This document shows, piece after piece, positions 15,965 through 23,902 of a stretch of 34,510 nucleotides of DNA (the first letter of the stretch is position 1; each line of letters opens with the position of its first letter). Source of the stretch: Actinomycetes bacterium (lineage in GTDB: Bacteria; Actinomycetota; Actinomycetes; S36-B12). The translations under genes and the position numbers were made by a program. The notes beneath the pieces are model-generated. The model was given only the letters and a program-made list of their open reading frames with translations. It was not told where the DNA came from and searched no databases. The DNA lies in assembly GCA_014190275.1 (NCBI GenBank), contig BJGE01000019.1:1-34510 (forward strand), written 5' to 3'.

Positions 15965-16459
15965 ATGACGGATCAAGACTGGGTCTTCCCGAACGTGATC
16001 GGCAGGGACCTGCTCGGCACCGAATTCAATTTGCCGCTGCAGTTCCCTGCCGATATCAATGTCACGGTCATCGCGTTTCAGCAGTGGCAGCAATCGCAGG
16101 TCGATGCGTGGATCAGTGCGTTGGCGGCAGCCGGCATCGCCGAATCCCCATTCAATACGCGCGAGATGAAGTCGTGCATCCTGGAACTGCCGGTGCTCTC
16201 CGGCAAGTTCAAGTTGGCGCGCCGGTTCATCGACGGCGGCATGGCCGCGAGCATCAAGAACCCGATCGTGCTAGCGCGCACCATCACCATCTATGGGTCG
16301 GTAGGTGATTTTCGCCAGAGCCTGGGCATCACCTCGATAGGTGATGTGTCAGTGCGGGTGGTTACGCGCACCGGTGCCGTTAGTTGGGGCACGACCGGCG
16401 CAGCAAACGCCGTCGAGGTAGGGCAGATCCGCGAATTATTGGCAGCGGATCCGCGTTGA
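15965..16459 (+). CDS. Hypothetical protein, possible thioredoxin-fold/ATP10-like
   Basis: This 164-residue cytosolic protein has no signal peptide. The opening, FPNVIGRDLLGTEFNLPLQF followed by a hydrophobic strand (NVTVIAFQQWQQSQVDAWI), resembles redoxin-type proteins and the ATP10-like group, in which the usual CxxC is absent. Only one Cys is present (KSCILEL), so a classical dithiol function is excluded. VLARTITIYGSVGDFRQSLGI fits the later strands of such a fold. The family call is tentative. There is no strong ribosome site; it sits 24 bp after the lipoprotein gene. Confidence 0.6.
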   Translation: MTDQDWVFPNVIGRDLLGTEFNLPLQFPADINVTVIAFQQWQQSQVDAWISALAAAGIAESPFNTREMKSCILELPVLSGKFKLARRFIDGGMAASIKNPIVLARTITIYGSVGDFRQSLGITSIGDVSVRVVTRTGAVSWGTTGAANAVEVGQIRELLAADPR

Positions 16460-16516
16460 CCTAGACAATGGGCCTGCCTGTGAAATACGCTTTTTTCACT
16501 TGATCTGGGAGGCAAT

Positions 16517-17566
16517 ATGAGCCGGTTGGCACGCTCGGTTTTGGTTGCGGTTGCAAGTTCAGCTCTGGTGTTTGGCGGGGTTGCTACTGCGCGGGCAGCA
16601 GGTTCCCTCTCGGCTACTCCGACGACGATTGCCGGGGCGACAATCGATGTCACGGCGCCGACGGCAAGTTCGCCACCAGGTGTCTCACCCGATGTCTACT
16701 ACGACTCCGCTACCGGCACGTACTACCTCTACACAACCAACATTCCGACCGGTGTCTATACCAGCACCGATGGCACCAATTGGACGTCGGTCGCCGGCGC
16801 GACCATGCCCCAGGGGTTCGACTGGTCTGTGGTGAAAATGGGTCCAAGTGATTACCGGCTCTACTACTCATCGATAAATCCAAATGCGGCGGCAACTGTC
16901 TCTTGCTCAAAGCAGCGCAAGGAGTTCCACTACGCGACGTCCTCGGATTTGTTGCACTGGACCGCGCAGCCGCAGACCCTGCTCGATGACATCGGCTGCG
17001 GGGTGCCGCATGTGCTCCGCAAGACCGATGGCACCTACCTGCTCTACTGGAACACCATCACCGAGAAGCACGGTATTCATATTGCCACCTCATCAGATGG
17101 CCTCACCTGGACCAAGCGCAGCGGCATCATCGCCGATGAACCGGATCTGGTCGACCCGGCGCCCTTGCAGATGCCCGATGGCACCTTCTTGATGGTTTCG
17201 TCAACCATGGGTGCTGGCACCACCCAGCAACTGCGCATCTTGAGCTCGGCTGATGGTTTGACCTGGAGCTTGCGTAACACCGCGCTTTATGCTCCCGCGG
17301 GGATCAGCGTGCTGGATCCATCGGTTGAACTTATCGGTGAGCAGCTTCGGGTGTGGTTTGGCTATACGCAGGGCAATGACCACTCGGCCTCGCGCATTGC
17401 CAGTGGCCTTTTGAATCTGAAGGCAGGGACAGTAGATACCGCCAAGCCAACGACCTCGGGTAAGACCCTCGGGCCATGCAAAAAGCTTGGTGCGAAAGTC
17501 ACCAAAAAGGGCGTGACGGCCGTGTGCACCAAGGTAAAAGGAAAATTGGTCTGGGTGCAGGCCTGA
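16517..17566 (+). CDS. Secreted five-bladed beta-propeller protein, glycosyl hydrolase 43/32-like
   Basis: This 349-residue exported protein has a signal peptide (cleavage after about residue 27). Repeating blades show PDVYYDSATGTYYLYTTN, HYATSSDLLHWTA, GTYLLYWNTI, IATSSDGLTWTKRS and ILSSADGLTWSLRN, the pattern of five-bladed glycosidases of the GH43/GH32 type. Acidic residues such as D52 (SPDVYYD) and D216 near DLVDPAP are catalytic candidates, but activity is unproven. The last 30 residues (CKKLGAKVTKKGVTAVC, ending WVQA) form a separate small Cys/Lys tail that I associate with secreted proteins of aquatic Actinobacteria. GGGAGG precedes the ATG, and TACGCT (16486-16491) is a possible -10 box. 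Confidence 0.75.
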   Translation: MSRLARSVLVAVASSALVFGGVATARAAGSLSATPTTIAGATIDVTAPTASSPPGVSPDVYYDSATGTYYLYTTNIPTGVYTSTDGTNWTSVAGATMPQGFDWSVVKMGPSDYRLYYSSINPNAAATVSCSKQRKEFHYATSSDLLHWTAQPQTLLDDIGCGVPHVLRKTDGTYLLYWNTITEKHGIHIATSSDGLTWTKRSGIIADEPDLVDPAPLQMPDGTFLMVSSTMGAGTTQQLRILSSADGLTWSLRNTALYAPAGISVLDPSVELIGEQLRVWFGYTQGNDHSASRIASGLLNLKAGTVDTAKPTTSGKTLGPCKKLGAKVTKKGVTAVCTKVKGKLVWVQA

Positions 17567-17610
17567 GCCGGCGCCGACCAACGGCTAATCGCCCGGGCAT
17601 CGCCCTTTGG

Positions 17611-18837
17611 TCATGAGTCCCATGCCACCGTCACTCGCGTGGGCCGGCGGAAAGCGAACCCCGAAGGGGCGTCGGCTGACACGAGCTTGATCCCGGGCAG
17701 CCGCGTTAGTAGGCGCTCGAGGCCGATGGTGGTCTGCAGCCTTGCCATGTGGATACCAAGGCACGCGTGCGGACCGAATGAGAAGGACAGCCCCTTGTTG
17801 GCATTGCCGCGGTGGATATCGAAGTCGGTGGGCTGCGGGAAGGTGGCCGGGTCGCGATTCGCGGCAAGGACGGATACGCCGACGAACTCCCGGGCCGGTA
17901 TCTCGACACCGGCGATCACCTTGTCCGCAAGGGTCCAGCGCTCGATGAAGGACACGGGCGGGATCAGCCGTCGCGCCTCCTCTTGAGCTTCACCCAATAA
18001 GGCGGTGTCGGCGCGGACCTCAGCTAACTGCTCAGGGTGCTGCAGCAGCAAGGTGAGCGTCGTCAGCACCGAGGCCTGAATCGTCTCGATCGCACCGAAC
18101 ATCACCACGCGCAGTTGGGCGACGATCTCGTCATCGCTCAGCCCCTGCGGATCCTTGGCCAGCACGGCCGTGAGCGAGTGCCCGGGGTTGAGTCGGTTCT
18201 TCGCCAACTCCCCGAGCAGGATCTCATTGAGTTGCTCGCAGGCGCGTTCAGCGGCGCGGATCGGCTCGGGGTCGCCGACATAGTCCATCCCACCGGCGAT
18301 GGCGGAGTAGATGGACGTCATGGCAGGTACGTCGTCCAAGGACAGGCCGAGTGAGTATCCGGCCATCTGGATGGCGAAGGGCGCTGCAAAGGCGTCGTCG
18401 AGTTCGACGGTCCCCAGCGCGATGAAAGCATCGATCAGTTCCTCGGCCAGCTCGGCGATGGGCTGGGCGTAGTAGTCCTCGACGACACTGCCCTTGAAGG
18501 GCCATTCAAAGGGCTTGCGCATCCGCGCCTGCTCGTCGCCGTCAACCGTGAGCATCATCCGGCCCGCTGCTGCGCGCACCAGGTTCTGCTCGGCCTCAAC
18601 GGTGAGGCCGCTGTTGCGGCCGAGTACCTCGCGGGCGGCATCCCGGCCGGTGACGAGCCAACCCCCGATGAACGGGGCCCAGGTGATCGGCTCGTGCTCG
18701 CGCACGCGGTCCAGGGCCCCTTCGCGACCCGCCTCGGCGAGATCGGCGTATTCGAGCGCGGCCCCGAGCGGGAAGCGGGCCCGTCTGGCCTGCTCCTGCG
18801 CTGCGGGGACCTCGCGCTGGGTTAAAAGCTGTTCCAT
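17611..18837 (-). CDS. Cytochrome P450
   Basis: This 408-residue soluble bacterial P450 has the I-helix motif FGAIETIQ (A249, E251, T252) for oxygen activation, the ExxR pair at E287/R290 (EEARRLIPP) and the haem-thiolate loop FSFGPHACLGIHMAR with Cys359. All core residues are intact, so it should be a functional monooxygenase that takes electrons from a ferredoxin encoded elsewhere; no ferredoxin or reductase gene is adjacent. Substrate unknown. It starts at ATG 18837 and is divergent from a second P450, with only 67 bp between starts. That gap contains a near-palindrome likely to bind the neighbouring TetR regulator. Confidence 0.92.
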   Translation of the reverse strand: MEQLLTQREVPAAQEQARRARFPLGAALEYADLAEAGREGALDRVREHEPITWAPFIGGWLVTGRDAAREVLGRNSGLTVEAEQNLVRAAAGRMMLTVDGDEQARMRKPFEWPFKGSVVEDYYAQPIAELAEELIDAFIALGTVELDDAFAAPFAIQMAGYSLGLSLDDVPAMTSIYSAIAGGMDYVGDPEPIRAAERACEQLNEILLGELAKNRLNPGHSLTAVLAKDPQGLSDDEIVAQLRVVMFGAIETIQASVLTTLTLLLQHPEQLAEVRADTALLGEAQEEARRLIPPVSFIERWTLADKVIAGVEIPAREFVGVSVLAANRDPATFPQPTDFDIHRGNANKGLSFSFGPHACLGIHMARLQTTIGLERLLTRLPGIKLVSADAPSGFAFRRPTRVTVAWDS

Positions 18838-18879
18838 ACGGGCACGGTAATGACATTTTCGGCAATTCGCCCCAAAAAC

Positions 18880-18893
18880 TGATCAATTGGTCA
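18880..18893. promoter_or_regulatory. TetR-type operator candidate between the two P450 genes
   Basis: TGATCAATTGGTCA is a 14-bp inverted repeat with one mismatched pair. A minus-strand TTGACC (18894-18889) that could serve as a -35 box overlaps its right half. A TetR gene lies immediately downstream of the second P450, and such regulators commonly bind palindromes in the divergent promoter of their operon. Confidence 0.55.
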
Positions 18894-18904
18894 AAGATTG
18901 AGCC

Positions 18905-20083
18905 ATGACTTCCTTTGCCGACTCGATCACCGTCGGGGAGCTCGACGCCGACCCCTACCCGATCTACGCGCGGCTGCGGGCCGAGCAGCCGGTGGCCTGG
19001 GTGCCGGCGGTGAACTGCTGGCTCGTCACCCGAGCCGCGGACGTGGAGTTCGTGACGAAGCGGACGGAGTACTTCACCGCGAAGGCCCCGCAGTCCCCGG
19101 TGGACAGATCCTTCGGTGGCAGCACCCTGATGACGATGGATGGCCCCGATCATCTGGCGTTGCGCCGCTCCCTGGATGAGAAATTCCGCCCCCGCAAGGT
19201 CGCCGACTACATCGATGATCTCGTCACCCCAATCGCAATCGACTACCTTGCGAGGCTTCAGGCAAAGTCGGGGCGTTCGGCCGAGCTGGTGGTGGAGTAC
19301 TTCGAGCCGATCAGCGTGCTGGCACTTGCGGACGTATTGGGCCTTGGCCATCTGCCCGCAGAACGGCTCCAGTGGTGGTTCCGCGGACTCTCGCAAGGCG
19401 CCACGAACTTCGAGGGTGATCCGGTGAAGCAATTCGCAAATGACGAGGTCGCGGCCGACATTGACGAGGAGCTGCGCCCGATCATGCGCCGCTGGCAAGA
19501 GCAGCCGGATGATTCGGCGATCGCTTCGCTGCTCACCCACGGCTGCCCTGCCGGGTCAGCCCGCCAGATCGATGCGCTACTGCCTTCAATCAAGGTGATT
19601 TTGTTGGGCGGGATGCAGGAGCCCGGCCATGGCGCTGCATCGTGCCTAGCGGCCTTGTTGATGAATCCCGATCAGTTGCAGTACGTGCGCGAGCACCCGC
19701 TGGCCTGGGATGACGTGGTGCAGGAGTCACTGCGTTGGATGGCACCGATCGGCACGATGCAGGTCACGGCCGTGCAGGACGTTGAACTTGGTGGGGCGCT
19801 GATCTGCGAGGGAGACCTGGTATCCGCGGTGGTGTCCAGCGCCAGTCATGACGAGTCGATTTTCTCCGATCCGGCGCGGTTCGACATCCATCGCCCGCGT
19901 CAGGCCAATGCCTCATTCGGCTTCGGGCCGCATTTTTGCGCGGGGCATCAGTTCGCCCGCGACCTAGAGCGCATCAGCTTGCAGGTGCTGGTCGATGCCC
20001 TGCCCGGGCTGGAGTTGCTGGAGCCCGTCGTCTTCACCGGGTGGGAGTTTCGCGCCCCCACAGCCCTGCGCGTGCGCTGGTAG
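18905..20083 (+). CDS. Cytochrome P450 with atypical I-helix
   Basis: This 392-residue P450 has the ExxR pair E274/R277 (QESLRWMAP), a PERF-like segment DPARFDIHRP and haem loop FGFGPHFCAGHQFAR with Cys345. In the I-helix the usual AGxxT is GGMQEPG (235-241), so the conserved Thr is replaced by Pro with a nearby Glu. P450s of this kind exist and handle protonation differently or carry out non-standard chemistry. The protein is only distantly similar to the divergent P450. Start ATG 18905 gives MTSFADSITV; the ribosome site is weak. The TetR gene begins 2 bp after its stop, so they are co-transcribed. Confidence 0.92.
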   Translation: MTSFADSITVGELDADPYPIYARLRAEQPVAWVPAVNCWLVTRAADVEFVTKRTEYFTAKAPQSPVDRSFGGSTLMTMDGPDHLALRRSLDEKFRPRKVADYIDDLVTPIAIDYLARLQAKSGRSAELVVEYFEPISVLALADVLGLGHLPAERLQWWFRGLSQGATNFEGDPVKQFANDEVAADIDEELRPIMRRWQEQPDDSAIASLLTHGCPAGSARQIDALLPSIKVILLGGMQEPGHGAASCLAALLMNPDQLQYVREHPLAWDDVVQESLRWMAPIGTMQVTAVQDVELGGALICEGDLVSAVVSSASHDESIFSDPARFDIHRPRQANASFGFGPHFCAGHQFARDLERISLQVLVDALPGLELLEPVVFTGWEFRAPTALRVRW

Positions 20084-20085
20084 CA

Positions 20086-20688
20086 GTGGCTAGAACCCGA
20101 AGCGCCCAGCAGGTGGCGATCAAGCGCGAGCACATCTCGAACGCGGCGGTCTCGGTGATGGCACGCGAGGGGATTGCGGCGGCGAACTTAAGAGGGGTTG
20201 CCCATGAGGCGGATGTCAGTACCGGTGCAGTGCTTTACTACTTTGCCGAGTTCGACGCCGTGGTGCGTTCGGCGATCTCGATAGTCGCAGCGAAATATGC
20301 GACGGCCCGGGAGCACGCCCTTGAGCAATCCAAGGATGCGGTGGCAGCGCTGCGCCGGCTGGTCAGCCTAGGCCTGCCCGACACCATCGACGGGTCCCTC
20401 GCGGTGCTCTACCAGGCACACTTCGTCGACGATCCCAGCGGCGAGATCACGATGCTGCTCGAGGATCTCAATACCAGGCAGCGCGCCCTTTACGAACGTG
20501 CCATCCGCCTTGGCATCAAAGACTGTGTTTTCACACCAAATCAGGACCCGAAGGCCATTGCTGCGAACGCCTTATGCATTGAGGATGCGCACTCGCTGTA
20601 TGCCATGCGGGGCTATGGGCGGGGCATGAGTCGGGCGCGATCGGCCCTACGCGAGTACCTAACCGTCGAACTTGGCGCGCGCATCTAG
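20086..20688 (+). CDS. TetR-family transcriptional regulator
   Basis: This 200-residue regulator has an N-terminal helix-turn-helix region (about residues 12-58): ISNAAVSVMAREG, then ANLRGVAHEADVSTGAVLYYF, the standard TetR recognition-helix pattern ending in YYF. The rest is a helical ligand-binding and dimerisation domain. It starts at GTG 20086, 2 nt after the P450 stop, which fits translational coupling. The frame is open further upstream, but only inside the P450 gene. It probably controls both divergent P450 genes through the palindrome at 18880; the ligand may be the P450 substrate. Confidence 0.88.
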   Translation: MARTRSAQQVAIKREHISNAAVSVMAREGIAAANLRGVAHEADVSTGAVLYYFAEFDAVVRSAISIVAAKYATAREHALEQSKDAVAALRRLVSLGLPDTIDGSLAVLYQAHFVDDPSGEITMLLEDLNTRQRALYERAIRLGIKDCVFTPNQDPKAIAANALCIEDAHSLYAMRGYGRGMSRARSALREYLTVELGARI

Positions 20689-20931
20689 CGCAGTCTCGCT
20701 GGGCTACTTCCGATCGAACGCTTGCAATTGGCTTCGTTCGGCGCGATTGACGCCAGACCGCGGGCCGGGCTGGCCTGTCTGACGTTTGCCATATTGGCGA
20801 ACCTGAGCGTTAGCAGCGTCAAACTCGGCCGGTTGCGATAGGCGAAAGCGCCCGAATACCGCCTGCTAACCCACTGGATAGGATCTGGAGTCGAGGGTCG
20901 TCACGTGATGCACGGTTGTCATCTGGACTCT
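20689..20931. other. Intergenic region upstream of tRNA-Lys
   Basis: I see no gene here. The tRNA-Lys promoter must lie in this stretch, but I cannot choose one hexamer pair with confidence. Confidence 0.5.
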
Positions 20932-21003
20932 GGGTCGCTAGCTCAATGGTAGAGCTGCGGACTTTTAATCCGTAGGTTCGGGGTTCGAGCCCCCGGCGAC
21001 CCA
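20932..21003 (+). tRNA. tRNA-Lys (TTT)
   Basis: A 72-nt cloverleaf: acceptor GGGTCGC/GCGACCC, D-stem GCTC/GAGC, anticodon stem GCGGA/TCCGT with loop CTTTTAA (anticodon TTT), T-arm CGGGG-TTCGAGC-CCCCG, discriminator A. CCA is not encoded. No duplicated 3' end that would mark an integration site was found. Confidence 0.97.
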
Positions 21004-21484
21004 CTCCCGCAAAGTGTTGGTGCTAAACGGGGCTCGCCGAGTCTCCTAGTAATCCCTTGCTTCATTGAGCTGGCTGCGCCCCCAGTGGAACGCGTTGCCG
21101 CGCAGCACCCTTCGGCCTTTGTGCCCCTGAGCCTTCCTTCGGCCAGTGCCGCGATCGTTCTTGGAACCTACGGATTCAGCGTCAGCAGTGGCGCTAGGCG
21201 CCATCGAGCTCGGTGAGATGGCGAGAATCTCCACGCGTGCGGGGGAGCGAGTGTCGGATGGGCACTACGACACGGCTGGTCGCGCGGTGATCGAAGTCGG
21301 GCCACGCCATCGCCCAGGCAGTGGGACTTGCGGCCCACGAGTGATGCGTGGCGCAAGGAGGCAGCGGCCCTGGTCGGGGACCGCGGTGCAGAGTTGGGGA
21401 GAGGGAAGACAGGCCACGTTCGAAAGAGGCTTAGTTGGAAGTCAGTCGGCGTGTGCTGAGGATCGGACCAAGCCGCAGTCGCCG
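21004..21484. other. Non-coding or decayed stretch after tRNA-Lys
   Basis: No open frame here shows a start signal or a family resemblance. The sequence just before a GntR remnant and after a tRNA gene looks like a degraded insertion zone, but no repeat, transposase or integrase fragment could be recognised. Confidence 0.5.
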
Positions 21485-21711
21485 CTACGCACCGGGCTCG
21501 TCGAGGTGCTCTTCCGCCCAGCAGATGTGCTTGCGCATCGCTGCACGTGCACCGTCAGCGTCTCGATCCCGGATCCGGCCGAAGATCTCGAGGTGGTCCC
21601 GGTGAACGTGGATACAGCGACGCCCAACACTCCACGAGTATCTCTCCGAGTGAGCTTGTCTCACGCGCCCGCTGGACTTGGTCCGTGGCTCGATATAGCC
21701 TTCCAGCATGA
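21485..21711 (-). pseudogene. C-terminal remnant of a GntR/FadR-type regulator (FCD domain)
   Basis: The minus-strand frame ending at 21485 encodes HRDHLEIFGRIRDRDADGAR followed by AAMRKHICWAEEHL. This is the characteristic last helix pair of the FCD ligand-binding domain (H..I...I..rDa.gAr.aM..H). Upstream residues IEPRTKSSGRVRQAHSERYS could belong to the preceding helix. No winged-helix DNA-binding domain is found: the frame upstream of about 21711 runs antisense to a candidate membrane protein. A whole GntR/FadR protein has about 220-240 residues; about 75 remain. I read it as a truncated gene. Confidence 0.62.
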
Positions 21712-21881
21712 TGGCGTTCATCGTGCTCACCGTGATGGTCTGCGGTGTTTTGCTGGCTCTTTTCTTGAACCGCGGTCGCGGCAACGTTCAGGGTTGCTGC
21801 TGCCCAGCTGACCCGAGCAGGGATGCCCGAATGCGGGAGGCCTTTAGTGAGGCAGGCACGGTCAGCACGAAGGAGCAGTGA
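21711..21881 (+). CDS. Candidate small single-pass membrane protein with Cys triplet
   Basis: A 56-residue frame starts MAFIVLTVMVCGVLLALFLN, a clean single transmembrane helix, followed by a basic stop-transfer segment (NRGRGN), a CCC triplet at about residues 29-31 and a charged tail ending STKEQ. The codons are G/C-rich at third positions, as in neighbouring genes. No known family is recognised. A second ATG lies directly before (21708). The ribosome site is poor, but GATATAGC lies 8-10 nt upstream and might act as a -10 box for near-leaderless expression. It could be spurious; confidence rests on the sharp topology. Confidence 0.45.
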   Translation: MAFIVLTVMVCGVLLALFLNRGRGNVQGCCCPADPSRDARMREAFSEAGTVSTKEQ

Positions 21882-21925
21882 GCGGGGGCGTCACGCACGG
21901 CGCCGCCTTGGTCGCCCGTGATGCT

Positions 21926-21961
21926 CATCGATAGGCCCATCGATACGTCCATCGATCAGGA
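21926..21961. repeat. Three CATCGAT repeats with 12-bp period
   Basis: CATCGAT occurs at 21926, 21938 and 21950, each holding the palindrome ATCGAT. The array sits 76 bp before the alpha/beta hydrolase start. It also lies within a 21-codon frame from ATG 21921 (MLIDRPIDTSIDQEEYQ, then VAWS), so it may be coding or a protein-binding array. Confidence 0.6.
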
Positions 21962-22037
21962 GGAATACCAGGTCGCATGGTCCTGACGCCCGCCCGCACG
22001 AGCGGTTCTCCGGCTTGCAGCACACCTCAGGGATGAT

Positions 22038-22982
22038 GTGAAGGTGATATTTCGCCTGCGCCTGTTTGTTATTTCAGCCTTAGTAGGTCTACTCGTTGCC
22101 AGTTCACCTGCTGCACTTGCGAGCGTCCGTGCAGACTGGCGCGGCGTGCGGCTTGAGGTTAGGGCGGTAGACGCAGCTGGCACTTCATTTGCGTGGGCCG
22201 AGTTAGGCGCTGGGCCGACACTTTTGCTACTAAATGGCACGGGATCACCGATGTCGGAGTGGGACCCGAAACTACTTGCTGCGTTGGCTAAGAACCGTCG
22301 AGTGATCGTGTTTGACTATCCGGGCTTGGGACTGTCAGGCCCGGCGCCGTCTAAGTGGGAGTTTTCGGCTGCCGCCGATTGGGTAAATGATTTTCTCACC
22401 CAAGTTTCGCCAGGGGCACCCGTCGATGTACTCGGGTGGTCGATGGGTGGTTTTGTTGCCCAGCAACTATCGATCAGACACCCCACATCAATTAGGAGGT
22501 TGGTGCTCGCGGCAACAAATCCCGGCGGCGATGCAGCGGTGCTCGGGCCGCTTTGGGTTCAGGAGGCTGATAGTAATTCTGAAGGCAGTATTAAGTCGTA
22601 TTTGGAAACTAATTACCCAGCTACCAAAGTTGCTCAATCGCGTGGCCGCGCATTTATTAGCCGACTCGTTTCCGCAAATGTAGATGGCTCGTACCCGGAT
22701 GAATCCGTACCGACTAAAACCTACAACGCGATGGTGGCGGCTGAGGATCCTTGGCTTCAGAGCAACGCAAATGCGAACGCTTTGCGGGCGATAAGTGCTC
22801 GAACGTTGGTTATCACCGGGGCTAAAGATGTCATTACCCCGCCGGCTAATAGTCGTTACATAGCAGGGGCTATACCCAATGCGAAATTAATGTTGGTTCC
22901 GGTAGCTGGGCACTCTTTCCTTTTTCAAGAACCTATTCAAGTGGCGTCGTCAGTCTCAAAGTTCTTGGATTCAGAATCCTGA
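22038..22982 (+). CDS. Exported alpha/beta hydrolase
   Basis: This 314-residue hydrolase has an N-terminal signal or anchor (residues 5-28, LRLFVISALVGLLVASSPAA). It carries LLNGTGSPMSEW for the oxyanion hole, VFDYPGLGLSG, nucleophile elbow LGWSMGGF, the Asp in VITGAKDVITPP and the His in PVAGHSFLFQ, so the triad is complete. Substrate unknown. Start is GTG 22038 with AGGGA 5 nt upstream. Third codon positions are visibly richer in A/T than in neighbouring genes, which suggests later acquisition. Its last 46 bp overlap the convergent EamA transporter gene. Confidence 0.85.
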   Translation: MKVIFRLRLFVISALVGLLVASSPAALASVRADWRGVRLEVRAVDAAGTSFAWAELGAGPTLLLLNGTGSPMSEWDPKLLAALAKNRRVIVFDYPGLGLSGPAPSKWEFSAAADWVNDFLTQVSPGAPVDVLGWSMGGFVAQQLSIRHPTSIRRLVLAATNPGGDAAVLGPLWVQEADSNSEGSIKSYLETNYPATKVAQSRGRAFISRLVSANVDGSYPDESVPTKTYNAMVAAEDPWLQSNANANALRAISARTLVITGAKDVITPPANSRYIAGAIPNAKLMLVPVAGHSFLFQEPIQVASSVSKFLDSES

Positions 22983-23869
22983 TCCACCAAAACAGGACGC
23001 CGGCGCACCAGCGCCACCCCAACGGTGGCGAGCGCGAACCCGCCGAGGGAAAGGGCCGAAAGCTGCTCGCCGAAGAGCAGGTAGGCCTCGATCAGGGTGA
23101 CGGGCGGGACAAGGTAGTACAGGCTGGATACGCCGGTGGCGGTGCCGATACGAAGCAACCAGAACATGAGGAGCACCGCGCCGATGGAGAGTGCGAGCAC
23201 TAACCATGCGAGGGCCCCGATGAAGGCAGGAGTCCAATCGATGATGATGTCCTCGGTTAACAATGCAAGTGCGGCAAGCAGGATTGCGGCCGCCGCGTAC
23301 TGCACTGCAGTACCGGGAAGCAGCGAGATGCTCGCGCCGTAGCGCTTTTGCATGACGGTGGCGACGGATGAGGAGATGAGTGCCACTAGGGCCGCCAGCA
23401 CGGCAACCGGCGAATAGTCGGTGGGGTTCCCCTGATGGATGAGACCCGGGGTCAACACGATGATGGCCCCGACTAGACCGAGGACGATCCCGAGCCATTG
23501 CCGTAGTGCGAGATGCTCACCGAGTGCGGGGCCGGCGAAAATGGCAACTAGGACTGGTTGCAGGCAAACGATGAGCGCGGTCACGCTGACAGGTAGGGCC
23601 AGGCCAATCGCGACGAAGACCCCGCCTAGGTAGCCCGCATGCAACAGCACACCGATTACCGCCGACCGCCGGTAGTCGGTGGCGGTTTGCGGCCACGAGG
23701 AGCGCAGCGCCGCCGCCAGCAATGCAAGAATTGCTGCCGCGATAACCAGCCGGATGGCGAGCAGCGCGAAGGGCGGTGCATATGGCAGGCCATATCGGGC
23801 CCCGACGAACCCGGTACTCCAGAGTAAGACGAAAACTGCTGGCGCGGCCAGTACCAGCAGACGCTTCAC
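22937..23869 (-). CDS. EamA/DMT-family transporter
   Basis: This 310-residue inner-membrane protein has ten predicted transmembrane helices in two EamA halves (about 5-140 and 150-285), with LWSTGFVGARYGL at the start of the first, as in RhaT/YdcZ-type permeases. The drug/metabolite transporter superfamily exports amino acids or other metabolites; the cargo here is unknown. It starts at GTG 23869. TAGCCT ends 6 nt upstream on the minus strand, so the transcript is probably leaderless. The C-terminal residues after about 290 are hydrophilic, and their codons overlap the end of the convergent hydrolase gene. Confidence 0.9.
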   Translation of the reverse strand: MKRLLVLAAPAVFVLLWSTGFVGARYGLPYAPPFALLAIRLVIAAAILALLAAALRSSWPQTATDYRRSAVIGVLLHAGYLGGVFVAIGLALPVSVTALIVCLQPVLVAIFAGPALGEHLALRQWLGIVLGLVGAIIVLTPGLIHQGNPTDYSPVAVLAALVALISSSVATVMQKRYGASISLLPGTAVQYAAAAILLAALALLTEDIIIDWTPAFIGALAWLVLALSIGAVLLMFWLLRIGTATGVSSLYYLVPPVTLIEAYLLFGEQLSALSLGGFALATVGVALVRRRPVLVDQDSESKNFETDDAT

Positions 23870-23875
23870 GGACGA

Positions 23876-23881
23876 AGGCTA
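23876..23881 (-). promoter_or_regulatory. -10 box of the EamA gene (leaderless spacing)
   Basis: Minus-strand TAGCCT is followed by 6 nt and then GTG 23869. No ribosome site lies between them. No -35 box is obvious. Confidence 0.5.
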
Positions 23882-23902
23882 GCGGTGGTGCTTAAATGGC
23901 AT

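Noticed and set aside
17591-17606. GGGC-ATC-GCCC followed by TTT as a terminator between the propeller and P450 genes
   Set aside because: The stem is only 4 bp and the U run only 3, too weak to call.
19936-20085. 50-codon N-terminal extension of the TetR frame
   Set aside because: It lies inside the P450 coding sequence and has no ribosome site; GTG 20086 gives a normal TetR length.
21146-21811. 221-residue plus-strand open frame
   Set aside because: Its composition is irregular, it matches no family, it has no start signal, and it runs antisense to the GntR remnant.
20932-21881. tRNA-Lys as an integration site of a mobile island
   Set aside because: No repeated tRNA 3' end, integrase or phage gene was seen; only decayed sequence follows.
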